From Salvator merianae (Eukaryota > Chordata > Lepidosauria > Squamata > Teiidae), in contig QVOM02000103.1 in assembly GCA_003586115.2 (NCBI GenBank), positions 6,513,373 through 6,577,372 of the forward strand: DNA of 64,000 nucleotides. The letters are read 5' to 3'. This document shows, piece by piece, positions 43,821-55,624 of the stretch. Made by a program: the position numbers and the translations under genes. The notes under the pieces were generated by a model. The model did no database searches and was not told the origin of the DNA. It saw only the letters and a program-made list of their open reading frames with translations. Numbering within the stretch: the stretch's first letter is position 1; the number at the start of each line of letters is the position of its first letter.

Positions 43821-45812
43821 ATTGATACCGCTAAATAACTTCTAGCCTGCAGGGTTATTTGTGTCCTTTTGCCAACTGGGAAGGATAATTTCTACCCACT
43901 ATGTGCAGATGTTAGCAAAATTGTCATACTCAACTACCTATTGGCTCATCAGTCAAATACAACATACTGAAGTAGCATTTTTCTGTAGCGGGGAGAAATT
44001 GTTTGGAGCCTGATGTAGTGTGTCCAGTGGTGATTAAATGTTCAACTGTTTGTGTACACAATGTAGCGACTGGGTTGCTGCAGGTAAAGATTCACAAATA
44101 CCCCACCTCTGCCAGACATCTTCAGTGTTTACAGGCCTGAGTGCTGCAGTTCAAGCCGTGTGTCACAACATATCACAACATGTACTTCAAGCAAATTTTC
44201 ACAGTTCTTTGGCTCAAACTGCTGGCAGTCTTCCTAAAGACTCCGAGGAAATAATTCCACAAAGTGGCATAAATTAATGTGACTAATTAACATGATGTTA
44301 ATTATTTGTAAATTGTATGTTTGGATACACATTACTTGAGAGGCATATGTTACATTCAGTGTTTACCGAAACAAGCGACTGCTAATCGCATCTCCTGAGC
44401 GTTCTTTTCAATATACTAAGCAAACGGAGGCTTCACTGAAAGTAGAATGGGGCCCTGAGGGGGCAAAATGAACTGCAGTATATAATGAAATTAGCAACTA
44501 GAAAGTTACCTTTTGTAGGTAACACTTTTATGGTAGTGGAGCTTGAATAGATAGAGAGTTTGAAATATAGTAGAGCTCTTTTTGGACTCCGTCTTGGTTT
44601 GTGGGTCCTGAGTGGGTGCTTCAGGGTTAACTGCTTCGAGAATGCTGGAGGCTTAACCTTTGTAGCTTCCTTTCATTTACAAATACCCAGGTTGACTGTA
44701 GAGGGGAGGTGGAAATGGAGGAGAGAAACACAGTGCATCTCTGGAAAGCAGCATCTGGGAGGTAAACAATACTTGAGCAATACTTCCCATCCCCTTCATT
44801 TCTCACTACTTTTTGCCAATCAGCTGCAAATCTCTGTGTTCTGTTCTAGTCACTGTTTACATTTCAGTGGTCAAACTGCTTCTTTCCTGCCTCAGTACAA
44901 ACAAATGGTATATGTCTATAGTACGGCTTTTGCTAGCTTAGTGCTTTCCAGATGTTTTGGACTACAATTCCCATCAGCCCCTGCCAGCATAACTGAAATA
45001 TTTAGAAAGTATCAGATTGGCAAAGCGTGCTCTGACAACAAACTACAATCATCCATGAGTGACTGTGGAAACAAACTGGAATCATATGTAGTTACCCTTA
45101 GCTTATTTCTAATTAAGCATGCTTAGGACTGTAATATAAAGCCAGAAAATTTTTTCCATCAGTATCCATTTAAGAATTATTTTTAATTATGTCATAGTAT
45201 AAAAATACAGCAAAGAATCACCTCTTCTACTGATGGCTTCAAAACATATTTGCCTAAGCCTCTTACTATTGCTCAACAAAAATCAGAATTCAGAATGCCT
45301 TTTTTAAAAAAAAGATAACAGCATGGGTATGTGAACTCTCTGGATTGCAAGAAACTATACAATTTAGTATCTCATGCAGTCCCTCTCCCAGAATTAAAGA
45401 ATTTGTTTCTTTCAGTAATTTACCACATTTTCACTTAGCTGAGATGACACATAGTAGTTACTAAAATTAAAAAGTTATGTATGAATTATTTCCCTGCGTG
45501 ATTTGATGTGCTTAGCTAATTCCTGACTATAGTTTCTTTTTAAGTCTCAATATGTAATAATAACTGATTTTGTGCCTTTATTCTATCCAACTATAAATAT
45601 CTGGATTATTATCATCACTTTGTTTTTGTAACAGTTACATTTGCACTAAGTTAGGAATTGTAAAATAATTGGTATGTCGTTATTTATGCCAGGTTGAAAA
45701 ATGTATCAATGTGTAGTGGAAAGATTAGGTTAATATTCGGTGAGTTCAGCATATATAATCTGGTATTTAAAAGACTGGTAACTGCCTTATTTTTTTTCCC
45801 CCTTTTCTGCAG
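43821..45812. other. No gene recognised; includes the longest but unsupported ORF
   Basis: The 188-codon plus frame at 44560-45126 is the longest in the window. Its first codon is GTG/TTG-type or unsupported, it has no domain, and at 44941-44990 it runs through gttttggactacaattccca, wording of a common amniote dispersed repeat (also close to the ZNF143 motif). I leave it uncalled. Confidence 0.5.
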
Positions 45813-45931
45813 ACCTCATCAATTTGGCAGTGGTGGCAAATAGCTCTCCAGCCAGTCTAGCACTCAAAAAGAGATGTGACTCAACCTTTCCACAGTCACC
45901 AGATCAGTCTTGTTATCTGCAGCAACAGTAA
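45813..45931 (+). other. Candidate terminal exon (speculative)
   Basis: A very strong acceptor (attttttttcccccttttctgcag, ending at 45812) is followed by a 39-codon open frame that starts DLINLAVVANSSPASLALKK and ends CYLQQQ before TAA at 45929-45931. No donor is evident inside, so it would be a last exon. The peptide is not recognised, and no nearby polyadenylation signal outside a MITE is convincing. Confidence 0.15.
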
Positions 45932-46153
45932 TAGGTTTTTTCCTCTGTTGCCATGCAAGATTCTCTGGGCAGGATTTGTGCAGTGCATCTGAATGGAGAG
46001 TTGACCAAGGATGCATTTAATCCTTAAGCCAAAAAGAATTTGCAGTTACTGGTTTCAGAAAAAGACTTGTGCTGTCCTTGGTTCAAATGTCACCCTGACA
46101 TAAAATCTCTAAAGACTATTCCTCACTAGATGTTTTTTATGGGTCTCACATCA
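45932..46153. other. No gene recognised
   Basis: Spacer without supported features. Confidence 0.4.
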
Positions 46154-46283
46154 GCCATTTCTGCACTGGGCTTATTCCAGATTATATCCTGGAATAGGGA
46201 TCTGCCATCCACATGCTGGTGCAGACTACAACAGGTCCCTATTCCAGGGTATAATCCAAAATAAAGGCCAGTGCAGAAAGAGC
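46154..46283. mobile_element. Palindromic MITE (family H1 short form), about 130 bp
   Basis: The left end GCCATTTCTGCACTGGGCTT is inverted relative to the right end GGCCAGTGCAGAAAGAGC. Inner complementarity is present too (attccagattatatcctgga / attccagggtataatcc). Flanking triplets TCA and TAC differ. Confidence 0.7.
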
Positions 46284-46739
46284 TACGCCAGTGTTTCTTT
46301 TGTCGTAATTATTTCCAGATCTGATGTTCATGCATAAGCTCACATAGGCATGTGTGTGATTATGCCATTTACTTGTAGGACCCTAAACCATATGCTCCCC
46401 TCAATCAACCTTTCAGAGTGCTCAGAGCCAGTTTAAATATTAGGCCAGGAAAAGTAATCCTCTGAGCCTGGGCTTTTCCCTAGGCCTAATCTGGTCCCGG
46501 AATCTGGTCCCTAGACCAGATTCCAGAGGGTCACCTCTGCTGATAATGTGCTTGATTTGTAGACTGGGCTCTGCTCCTTCATTCTCAAGCCATGAACATC
46601 ATATTGCTTCACATTGCTCACTGGCACAGTTCTAACACTAATCTCTCTGTGTTTCCCACTCCCCTTCTCCATGATTCTCCTTTTTCTTATGTTAAATGTG
46701 GCTGCTAAGTGCTCAGTGAGAGGGAAGAGGCATCCAGTG
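46284..46739. other. No gene; possibly upstream L2 remnants
   Basis: An inverted word pair (cctaggcctaatctggtccc / ggtccctagaccagattcc) at 46480-46530 may be a small MITE relic. Nothing else is supported. Confidence 0.35.
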
Positions 46740-48076
46740 TAACACTCACTCTAGTTGAATTTCCTCTAGTGGCGGCATCTGAACATCATTTCTCCCTTGC
46801 ACTTAAGAAGAAGAGGTCCATCCTTGATCAGGAGTTCTTAAGCAACTATCAGCCAATTGCTGATCTTTTTCTGACCAATGTTCTCAAGGAGGCAGTGGTA
46901 GGCCAACTGTGGGCACAGTTGAATGAACCAGACTACACAGACCCATTTTAGTTTGGTTACAGCACTGAGACTGCCTTGATCACCCTGATGAATGATCATT
47001 CACGGAAGAGAGGCAAGGGGAATATGACCCTGCTTCTTCTTCTTGATCTCTCAGTGACATTTGATGCTGTCAGCTACACTTCCCTCCTGGATTGGATACA
47101 GAATTTAGGAACTCCAGTCCTATCTTTGGGGCAGATTCCAGAGAGTTGCTATGGGAGATTTTTTACCATCTCTCTTAAACTTGTAAGTGAGGTTCCGCAA
47201 GGACCTATTCTACCCCTCTTGCTGCTTAATATCTATATGCAGCCACTGGGAGGGGTCAACAGGGATTTGGAGGCTGATGACATCCAACTATCAAGTGAAT
47301 CAGGCCAGGGTATGAAGCAGCACCAGAAGACAGTGATGATATTTATGACGTCTTGCAGCCTGAAACTAAATCCAGACAAGACCTGTGTATTCCCAGTTCT
47401 CAAGTTAAGGATCGCTTTCTCTTGAAATAATTATTCTTCTCTGGAAAGAACAGGAGCAGAATTTTGGTGTGATCCTGGATTCACATCTCTCATTTGAATC
47501 TCAGGCAGTACCAGGAATGCTTATTTCATTCAAGGCTTCTCAAACACCTAAAGATCTTCCTCGGCAGAGAACATCTAACCATGGTGGTCCAAGCTCTTGT
47601 AATATCCAGGATAAATTCCTGGATATAGTTTTGTGGGGCTACCCCTGAAGATAGCTAGGCTGATAGTGGGAATTTCCATCAGGGCCCATGTAATACCATT
47701 TCCAAATCCAACTCAAGGCATTAATGCTGACATTTAAATCCCTCCACAACATGGGACCCAAATATATGGAGTGTCTCTTCCTACCCAACTATTAAGATAT
47801 TTTGGAGAGGGTTGCCTTGTGATTCCAGCACTTGTGGAGGTTCATGAGCTGGAGCACAGGAGGAGAGCTTTCTCAGTAGTGGCCTCCAGGCTGAGCACAC
47901 AGAGATATGCTAGGCATCAACAGAATGGAGTTTCCAGTACCTGGTAAAAATATACTAATTTGGAATTAAACGATTGAAGATATTTTGATTTCTGTTCTCT
48001 CCTCTTATTTTTTTAATGTTGTTTTAACCTGTCAACCACCCTGAGACTGTAATGTAAAAATTATAATGTAATAAAT
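46740..48076 (+). mobile_element. L2 LINE relic, reverse transcriptase to 3' end
   Basis: Translation in shifting frames follows L2 ORF2. SNYQPIADL and the FLTNVLKEAVVGQL motif lie at 46840-46915, DLSVTFDAVSYTSLLDWI (RT motif A region) at about 47045-47100, VPQGPILPLLLLNIYMQPL (motif B) at about 47190-47250, EADDIQLSS (motif C) near 47270, and LKLNPDKTCVF at about 47365. The terminal sequence near 48030-48076 (caaccaccctgagactgtaa then aataaata) is the usual L2-type 3' end. The catalytic YADD has become EADD, and stops break the frame. Confidence 0.88.
46976..47425 (+). pseudogene. L2 reverse transcriptase fragment
   Basis: A 149-codon open frame covering the palm of an L2-clade reverse transcriptase. 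ALITLMNDHSRKRGKG is followed by LLLLDLSVTFDAVSY (motif A, with the expected aspartate), EVPQGPILPLLLLNIY (motif B), EADDIQ (motif C; tyrosine replaced) and LKLNPDKT (motif D). The upstream part (46709-46951) ends in a stop just before GYSTETAL. The first codon is not a true start. Typical L2 ORF2 is several times longer. Confidence 0.85.
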
Positions 48077-48288
48077 AGAAACAAACCCAGGTTTGTTTCT
48101 CTACTCAGTGTGGCATCACTGAGGGTGGGTGTGGCCATTATAAAATTTGGTCGTACATCAGCAAAGTACTCCTACGTTTGTTGGGGTTAAGGCTTGTTTT
48201 CGTATAGCGAAAAGCAACAACTGACAAAATGGAATTGCTGGAGTGGGGAACTCCATTTGGAACCTTGCCTTGTTTTTCAACAAACAAT
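48077..48288. other. No gene recognised
   Basis: Spacer without supported features. Confidence 0.4.
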
Positions 48289-48496
48289 GGCTGTGTTCAC
48301 ATTCGGTGGGGGGGAAATGCATCTCTGACGTGTCTTATTGAAGGCTCTGAGGTGGGACTGTTCACATGCCAGTCTGCCTCTTTCTCCTCTCAGGAACATT
48401 CTAAGCTACAGAAGGTGGACTGAGAACTCAGGGGCCATACATTACAGGTCTCTAAGGTACTTTTGAGACACTTCTTTTGCTATATATGAATGCAGC
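48289..48496. mobile_element. MITE (family H4), about 206 bp
   Basis: The left end GGCTGTGTTCACATTC is inverted relative to GCTATATATGAATGCAGCC. Flanking triplets are AAT and TAT. The interior ctctcaggaacattctaagc / acagaaggtggactgagaac parallels the copy at 36620-36812. Confidence 0.6.
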
Positions 48497-49341
48497 CTAT
48501 GTTTTGATCTGATGATGAAAAAGTTTCCTCATTCCAGATCCTCCCTGTTTCATAATTTACATTTCAGGTTGCATTTTTGATCTGGGGCAAATTTTCCTTA
48601 CTGTTGTGTTGATTTGTTTAATAGTAAACATTGTGTTGTTTCAAGAAGCTTTTAATTAACACTGCAGGATTTTTTGCTGAATAGGACTTGTGAATAAACA
48701 GTGTAAAATTATCTTAGCCATGAGGAGAAACAGTATTAGATAACAGCACTGTAATAACTGTGATGTGAAGCCTCCAATAAAATACTTAAAGTGTATAAAT
48801 AAGGGCTGTGCAATTAGTTGGGAAATATTCGTGCTGAAAGTAGAATTTTTTTAAAGCTCTTCCAAGAACTGATGCAGAGAGAATAAAGCAGAATAATGCC
48901 ACCGTTATATAGCCTAATTAATATAAGCTATGTAAAATACAAATAGTTAGATCAGTTTGTGGCAACAGCTGTATATACTGCTAAATGTCAAGCTTACAAT
49001 CCTGTAAACAGAACACAGTCTGGCAAGGCTTCCAGCCAGAACTGCCCCACCTCTTGTCACTTCATGGATGTGTTCTATAAACTGCTGTTGCTGAAAATGT
49101 ATGATCACTATTGAAAAGGAGAATGAAGGGTACAGTTGTGAGAATCTGCTGTCTTTATCTGTAGCTTCTGTCTTAAAAAAAAAAAAAAGCAATGAACTAG
49201 TGAAGCATAATCCTTTGAAAAACAAATAAATAAAAGTAGTACAATATCAAATAAGTGGTAAGAAGGTAATAAGCAAATGTTGATACAGGAGAGGATTCTG
49301 TATACATTTAGAAGGTTGTTGGATGTTCTGATTGTTATTCC
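48497..49341. other. No gene recognised
   Basis: AT-rich DNA with an A run at about 49176-49189. No supported feature. Confidence 0.5.
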
Positions 49342-49799
49342 TAAAGCCGTCTCCACAGTCTACCCCATTATTACAGATTAGAGTGGAGTACTTCAGTCCA
49401 GGATAGGCACTCCTCCCCAAACTGAGACGGATTGCTCCTGGCACGGAACAAGGCCATCTGCTTTGGGATAGCCTATTCCATGCCAGCCCTCATGAAAGCC
49501 TGTGCCAGCTTTGAAGGAGCTGGCATGGGGTGCCTCCGAATGCTCCAAAGGTCAGGACCAAAGGTTAGAGCTCCCAGAGGGTTTGCATGCCTCCATGGTC
49601 TGGTATATACTGCCCCCCCCCCCAGTGCACGGGACCAAAATACCATTTTGGACACTTTAGCCTGGTCTATGCTCCATTCTGTGCATATGGAACATGCTGG
49701 GACAGATTGGTGCCTCTCTTAACCTGCACTGGCATGACTAAGGGAGGTCCATAGACTCCCATCTGTTCTGTACTTGTGATGAGTATGGAAATAGCCTTA
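49342..49799. mobile_element. Harbinger-like MITE, about 452 bp
   Basis: AGCCGTCTCCACAGTC at 49345 is inverted relative to GAGTATGGAAATAGCC ending at 49796. TAA precedes and TTA follows; both fit the TWA target but are not identical. The interior contains opposed pairs such as cctattccatgccagc / gctggcatggggtgcc, and a C run at 49612-49623. Confidence 0.6.
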
Positions 49800-49974
49800 G
49801 ACACCATGGATAAGATACAAATGGCAGGCAAATTCCTTACATTCCCATTGCTAGTTCCTCAAAGGTCCTCAGGTATTTGATATCTCCCCAGTTTTTACTA
49901 TGAATGTTTGCTTTAGGTGAAATTCAGTAATAAAGCTAGTAATGTAATTCAATTAATCAGATCGAAACTAGTTT

Positions 49975-50295
49975 GTGTTTCCAGAGATGTGTATGAACAA
50001 AATTCATGTTTTCAGTTCATCATTCGGTTCACCCACTTGTTCAGTTCACCGGCGAACCATTTAATCAAACAAATGGTTGTTCATGTTCATGTTAATTTTG
50101 AACTCATTTGAAAACAAGAAATACCTTTTTCCCATTTAAAAGCCCTTATCAAGGACTAAACCGCTGGTTTAGTTTGATTAAATTTCTGGATATGCGACTC
50201 ACTGCATGGTTAGTTTGATGTGAACATCTGCAAACACAAAGTGTTCAATTGAATTTTCAAACACAAACCAAACCTTGAACATCTCTAGTGTTTTT
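49975..50295. mobile_element. hAT-like MITE, 305 bp, with 8-bp TSD
   Basis: The body 49983-50287 begins AGAGATGTGTATGAAC and ends TTGAACATCTCTA, inverted. Flanking octamers are gtgtttcc (49975-49982) and gtgttttt (50288-50295), two mismatches. The interior (gttcaccggcgaaccattta, gaaaacaagaaataccttt) matches the copy at 40168-40530. Confidence 0.7.
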
Positions 50296-50893
50296 TAAAA
50301 AGAAATTCCACCTCACCCTCCTCAGATTCTTATTCAGCATGTGAAATTCACTGTACATCCTGAGATGCAGAACCCATCTGAAAAAAAAACCCAACCTGGT
50401 CTGATTTCAGAATAAATACTTCTGGATGGATGAAAATGAAGCTAGAATAAAACAATGTGAGTTGAAACTACAATATTTTGTAATAATTGCTTTTATTAAA
50501 GATGCACTGCTGCACTGGATTCTGTATTATAAATAACTCCTTCAAAATACAAGTTGCTAGAGTGCTCAGAGTAACTCTCAGAGGAATTGTTTTAATGGCT
50601 CCCTTAGATATAAACAGAACAGCTGGATAGACTCTGTCTTCCATATTTAATAAAATCTCTGTAGGAACTCTAATATAGTCTCCAGGTTTAACAGTGGGAT
50701 GTTAAACAATATGTATGTACAGCTGAAACAGCTTTCATTTTTAATATAGCTTAATTATTCACATTTATTTGTTGCATCTCTTGATATCTGTAACTTCATA
50801 AGTCATTGTTTTTTGTGAGTAATTTGAGCTGTGACTGGATCATTTTCATTCAACATCAAGTCAAGCATTCACAAGTTCTTTCAAGCCTTTTAG

Positions 50894-50961
50894 TACCACT
50901 TCAGATTGCAGTGGGAAGAGCAGAATGTAAAGCAAACTTCCTTTCACATAAATGTCCACAG
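50894..50961 (+). other. Candidate internal exon (speculative)
   Basis: The acceptor-like tract agttctttcaagccttttag is followed by 68 nt open in one frame (PLQIAVGRAECKANFLSHKC then PQ), then cacag|gtaaat. The segment begins with two bases of a split codon and ends on a codon boundary. No homology is recognised. Phases do not join with the next candidate at 51204. Confidence 0.13.
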
Positions 50962-51203
50962 GTAAATCAAGCAAAGAAAAAGCCTCTTTACACATGAGAA
51001 GGTAGCATATCAGGAATGCAAAACTTACTATAAAAACTCCAACAGGAAAGATTTTGTTTTAATATGTGAAGAACATTAACAAATATCATTTCTCATTTGC
51101 AACCTTTAAGACGTTTTGACTCAGCAGGGAGAAACATGAGTTAGATATAAATTAGAAATAGTAATACTTTTCTTCATGTAGGTAATTATTGTGTTATTTT
51201 TAG

Positions 51204-51265
51204 ATGAATTATGCTTTAAACAGAACAGCCTGACATTAATGAGTATGTACCTGAACCAGCGCAAG
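51204..51265 (+). other. Candidate internal exon (speculative)
   Basis: attattgtgttatttttag ends at 51203. The following 62 nt are open in one frame (ELCFKQNSLTLMSMYLNQRK), and the segment ends in an excellent donor, cgcaag|gtaagtt. Of the candidates in the window this has the best donor and a balanced amino-acid composition, but I do not recognise the protein. It sits in the longest repeat-free stretch, where a real exon would be expected. Confidence 0.2.
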
Positions 51266-51979
51266 GTAAGTTCAAAATTGTGAAGGAGTGCCTGTGGTCA
51301 TAAAATGAGGTTTGTTCTAGATGCATATTACCACAAGCAAAGAATCCCATTGCCATGCTGGTTGTGCCCCAATTAACTATTACTATTCAGTATTTGGAGT
51401 GCGTGAATAAGTATCTCTGCAGCATCTAGCAATAACATGGCAAATTTAAAAATCATTATTTACTACATTCAAGACACATCCCTAATCAGATCTTGATTAC
51501 TTTGGAAGAATAGAAGAAACTGCAAGTCACAACTTCCAGCGTTTGGATGAAATAGAATGTCAACCGATGAACCAAATGGGCTACTGTTCAGTAGATTACA
51601 AAATAGACTTGAAATTAGATTAGAAGAGAATCCAAACACTTAATACTCTGGCATGTGGATTCATTGGTATTTGCTACTGTAAATGCATAAAACTATGAAG
51701 AGTAGTGATTTTTTAGAAACAAGCCACGTTAGTAGCCAACACTACTTCTTGTGAAGTGAATACCCAATTTTAACTATGTACTGTGTAAATGACAAAAAAA
51801 AACTCCCAAAATATTTTATCTGTCCTGATTTGCTCAGGATTTAGCTTCACTGAGTAACCTTAAGGGAGAAAAACCCTATCTCTATCCACTTAGTCAACAC
51901 AATTTTATCTGTCATGTCTCCTCTCACTCTTTTCTGCAACTTCTCTTTATAGGGAAGCTCCTCCGGTCCCTTAACTATC

Positions 51980-52348
51980 TTAGGCTACCGCCAGACTTGA
52001 AGTAAACCCATCGATCCTTGCACCACTAAATTGGAAATGCTAGACATACCTGACGCATTTCCAATGAAGTGCCAGTTGCAATATGCAAAAAGCTTATATG
52101 ATTAGCCCTCTGGAGACTTCCAGAAGCTAGCCAATCATGTGAAATAATCAAAAGAAAGGAGGTGGGTACTTTGCTGGATTCCACTAGTCTTCAGCAGGGT
52201 GACTGCATAAGCAATTCACCAAATGCTCTGGAAAGTGGATGTTTGCTGCTCGCGTCTGGTGGGACACAGCAAGAGGGAATGGCAGATCTCACATTGGCAG
52301 GAAATGTGTAGATCTCACATTTCCTCTTGCTATCTGGAGGCAGTGTAA
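51980..52348. mobile_element. Harbinger-like MITE (family H3), third copy, inside CR1
   Basis: The body 51983-52345 begins GGCTACCGCCAGACTTG and ends TTGCTATCTGGAGGCAGTG. TTA lies on the left, TAA on the right. Removing it rejoins the CR1 as ctatcTTA|gttgcactcctctg, which matches CR1 wording, so the empty site is known. Confidence 0.8.
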
Positions 52349-52802
52349 GTTGCACTCCTCTGAACCTTCTCCAACTCTGCTATATCCTTTTTAAGATGTG
52401 ATGACCAAAACTGCACACAGTATTCCAGTTGTGGTTGCACCACTGATTTGTATAAGAATATTACAGGAAGGCCACATTTTATGCTAATTGAGTTTGCGCA
52501 GTTTCAGCCTAACATGTTTTACTAATTGAGACCTTGCTTCACTATTAAGTGGTATTAAGCTTTTTATTTTACATTCATTCTTTTTAAAAACATTATTTAT
52601 TATACAAAAGCAAACCAAATTAAAGTAATACATTGAAAATCTCCCAACTCCCTTGGTGAGCCCACCCCCGACCTAATCTAACACATATGGAAGGTTTCTA
52701 ATACCTGATTTCTTTCCTGGTCAGTCCCTGCTTCCTTCACCAAATATTCCTCTATCAATTTATCACTATCCATTTATCAGTATTCCACTACTGATGTTGA
52801 TT

Positions 52803-53180
52803 CTATTTGAATAATTTTCCATACTTCCTCTGGAATCCTCTCTCAAAATTTCTGTACCTCCCACAATTCCAAAATTGATGTATATACGTTCTCTTCATTA
52901 GACATCCATGCTGACAATTTGAATTAGTTCTTCTAAATGTATGAGCTATTTGACAGGGGGTTCTGTACCACTTATGTAAAAGCTTCATCCTCATTTCCTT
53001 TACCCTATTTTGTTTTGTTCTTTTAATGCTTATAATCTCCCTATGAATATCCTCTTCTATCCTGATATCATCTTTCCAACGTTTCCACAATGAGTGCTTG
53101 ATTTTATTCCCCATACCTATGATGAGTTCCATCCTCCTCCCTTTTCTCCATTCATTATCTGTTGTACCACCTTCTCCCAA
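52803..53180 (-). pseudogene. L1 ORF2p C-terminal cysteine region
   Basis: A 125-codon frame with HSLWKRWKDDI, then KLLHKWYRTPCQIAHTF, then NCQHGCLMKRTYIHQFWNC. The last segment is the C-x-x-C...H...C type motif that ends L1 ORF2 proteins (W-R-P then C--C....-H--W-C). It overlaps, in another frame, the upstream 94-codon frame at 53117-53401, so a frameshift separates them. Confidence 0.8.
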
Positions 53181-53739
53181 GGGGTGTTTTCTTTCCCAAT
53201 CAACCCTTTTATCTCTTCCTTATTAATATAATTCCATAATCCTCTTATTAATAACCAATTATTTCTTCCCAACATTCTTTCCAATTCAACTACTGATAAT
53301 GAAATTCCCCCTTCATCAAATAAATGTTCCAACCTTACAATACCTTGCTCCTTCATCTTTTCAATCATCCTTTCCTCAACCACTTTATTTCTGCTATTCA
53401 CAACACCTATCTATTATTTCCTTTTGCCAATATTTTTTCCATGTTTGCATTACTTCTCTCTGGGGTCCCAAATATTTTTCTTGTTTATTCTTTTTTTAAT
53501 AAATTAAATATTAATTCCTTATTCCATACACCATTCATGTCTCTTTCCATTCTACTCCATTTCTTATTAGTATATTGTAACTCCACTAACCTCATTATCT
53601 GAAATGCATCATGATACTGCTCCAAACTAGGGATACCCCATCTCCCCTCCTCCAGTGTGGCTGTTAATGCCATCTTCCTTAACCTCAGGTTCTTATTACC
53701 TGCCAGCCACCAATTCATTTTCTTGTCCGAGCCTCTCAA
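53117..53739 (-). pseudogene. L1 ORF2p connector region, two broken frames
   Basis: Frames 53485-53739 (WWLAGNKNLRLRKMALTATL, then GRWGIPSLEQYHDAFQIMRL) and 53117-53401 (RNNWLLIRGLWNYINKEEI). They correspond to the G-G-G-P----Y--A segment after the reverse transcriptase and to the following W-rich connector. A stop and a frameshift lie between them. Confidence 0.75.
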
Positions 53740-54099
53740 AACTTTTATTGGTCTCCATTCCTCAGCATCTGCAATATGAACATTTTTTTTGGAAATAAAA
53801 TCTTAAAAGCTCTAATTCTTGTAAGAAAGCTCAAATATTTCTTCTTCCAACTCTTTACCTGTTTATTAATCTTTTTCCATGCCTAATTATAATTTCCAGT
53901 ACCTAACATATCCAATTTTTTTGTTATATGAACTCCTAGATATTTAAATTTCTTTAAACCTAACGTTAAACCTGATATATTATTTATACTTAATTGCTCT
54001 GCTGGAGGAGCATTCAGAAACAATTTCAGATTTCTCCATATTCACCATTAGGCCCCATTGCATCTTAAAGTTTTCTAAAATCCCTCTTACCCCCTTACG

Positions 54100-54922
54100 T
54101 ACCATCTGTATAGGCTGTTCTGTAATCAATATTGCATCATCAACAAATAAATTAATCTTTAACTCTTCTCTTCCTACTTCATAACCATCCTAACTATTCC
54201 TGTCCCTTATCTGCTTGGCTAATATTTCTATAACCATAACAAATAGTAAAGGTGACAATGGGCAACCTTGTTTTGTTCCACTATTAATCTTTATTCTATT
54301 TGATCTTGCCCAATTAACACTGACATAAGCAAAATTATCTTCATAAATGTTTTTCAATGTCTCACAAAATTTTCTCCCTAATCCATAGGCTACACATGCA
54401 TTCTATAAAAAAACTATGATTTACCATATGAAATGCTTTATAAACATCTAATTTCAAAAGGGCTAATTTTCTTCTATTTTTATTAGCATGATACATTACA
54501 TTAACTACATTCCTAATAGGTTCCCCTGCCTGCCTGCCTTTTACAAAACAATACTGGTCTTCCATTATTATACTCGTGAGAATTTGATCTAATTAATTGC
54601 TTAGCACTTTTGCAAATATCTTATAATTTTGATTACTCAAACTACTCAGCCTATAAGATTCTGGGTACATCGAATCCCTCCCCTGTTTTGCTATTGTCAT
54701 TATCTCTGAATATCTCCATAAATCTGGAAAACATTGTTTTTTAAATATCTCCTGAAATAAGTTTTTCAAATGAGGAATTATTACCACCTTAAAAGTTTTA
54801 TAAAAAACTACTGTAAATCCATCTGGTTCAGGGAATTTACCCACCTTCAATCCATCTATAGCTTTTGCTACCTCTTCTTCCATTATAGAATCATTCAACA
54901 TATTTTGTTGTTCTGTATTCAT
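54100..54922 (-). pseudogene. L1 reverse transcriptase, broken frames
   Basis: Frame 54593-54922 carries EEEVAKAIDGLKVGKFPEPD and GFTVVFYKTF, the entry motif of the L1 reverse transcriptase, then PESYRLSSLSNQNYKIFAK. Frame 54362-54565 carries LLKLDVYKAFHMVNH (motif A, catalytic Asp present). Motif C is readable as NLFVDDA at about 54127-54147, with V in place of A. Intervening stops and frameshifts make it inactive. Confidence 0.83.
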
Positions 54923-55294
54923 TTTCCTTTTGTTCTCTCCTCACTCCTCTCTCCTTATATAGTCTTTCATAAAATCTAGGCATTACCTCCTTAATCTTCT
55001 CGCTCTCCACTTCCTTTTGTCCATTTTCATTTTTTAACTTGGTTATCCACAGTTTTTTCTTTTCTCTTTTTAAAATATCTTGTTAGCTTCTTCATAGACT
55101 TTATATTCCCATCCCTGAAATTCATTCTTAACATACATCTTCTTTCTGTTTAGCTCTTCCACATCCATAATTTCTCCCTCTTTTCCTCCTGAAGAGACTG
55201 CCTTATCCTATCAACTTATGTTCTTATATGTTCCACCTGTAACCTTTCAATTTCTTTATTTAGCCCCCTCCTTTTTCTTATCCTACTTGCTAAG

Positions 55295-55624
55295 CTAATA
55301 AATTTCCCCCTCAAAACCACCTTGAAAGCTTCCCAACGAATCCCCTTCCCCTCCATTAATTTCAAAATACTCCTTCATTTCTTTTTCCAACTTGTCTTTA
55401 TATTCCTCCTTCGAAATCACTGTTGGATCAAACATCCAAACTCTTCTTTCATCCTGTTCAAAGGCCACTATAATGGAGGCATGATTCAATATCCAAAAAT
55501 CTTTTACCTCCACCTCTTTCATCCTAATTTGATTCGTAATCCCCACCAAAATATAGTCAACACTGCTATATGTTTTTTTGTCTTGATGAATAATATGTAT
55601 AATTCCTGTTATGTGTCCCTTCAC
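55295..55624 (-). pseudogene. L1 endonuclease C-terminal end
   Basis: The frame includes SSVDYILVGITNQIRMKEVE and FWILNHASIIVAF, matching the S-IDYIL and SDHAP/HA-I strands that close L1 endonucleases (here NHAS instead of SDHA). Insertion truncated everything upstream at 55702. Confidence 0.78.

Larger units (their letters stand above)
50296..51885. other. No repeat recognised; the longest unique-looking stretch, with exon candidates
   Basis: No transposon wording was seen here. Two splice-bounded open segments are listed separately. The rest carries only short frames. Confidence 0.45.

Noticed and set aside
44960..44990. ZNF143-type binding site (actacaattccca)
   Set aside because: The match is only to the 5' half of the motif, and the same wording is part of a widespread amniote repeat.
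44560..45126. 188-codon ORF, longest in the window
   Set aside because: No domain, no convincing start, passes through dispersed-repeat wording (ggactacaattcccatcag), and no conserved composition.
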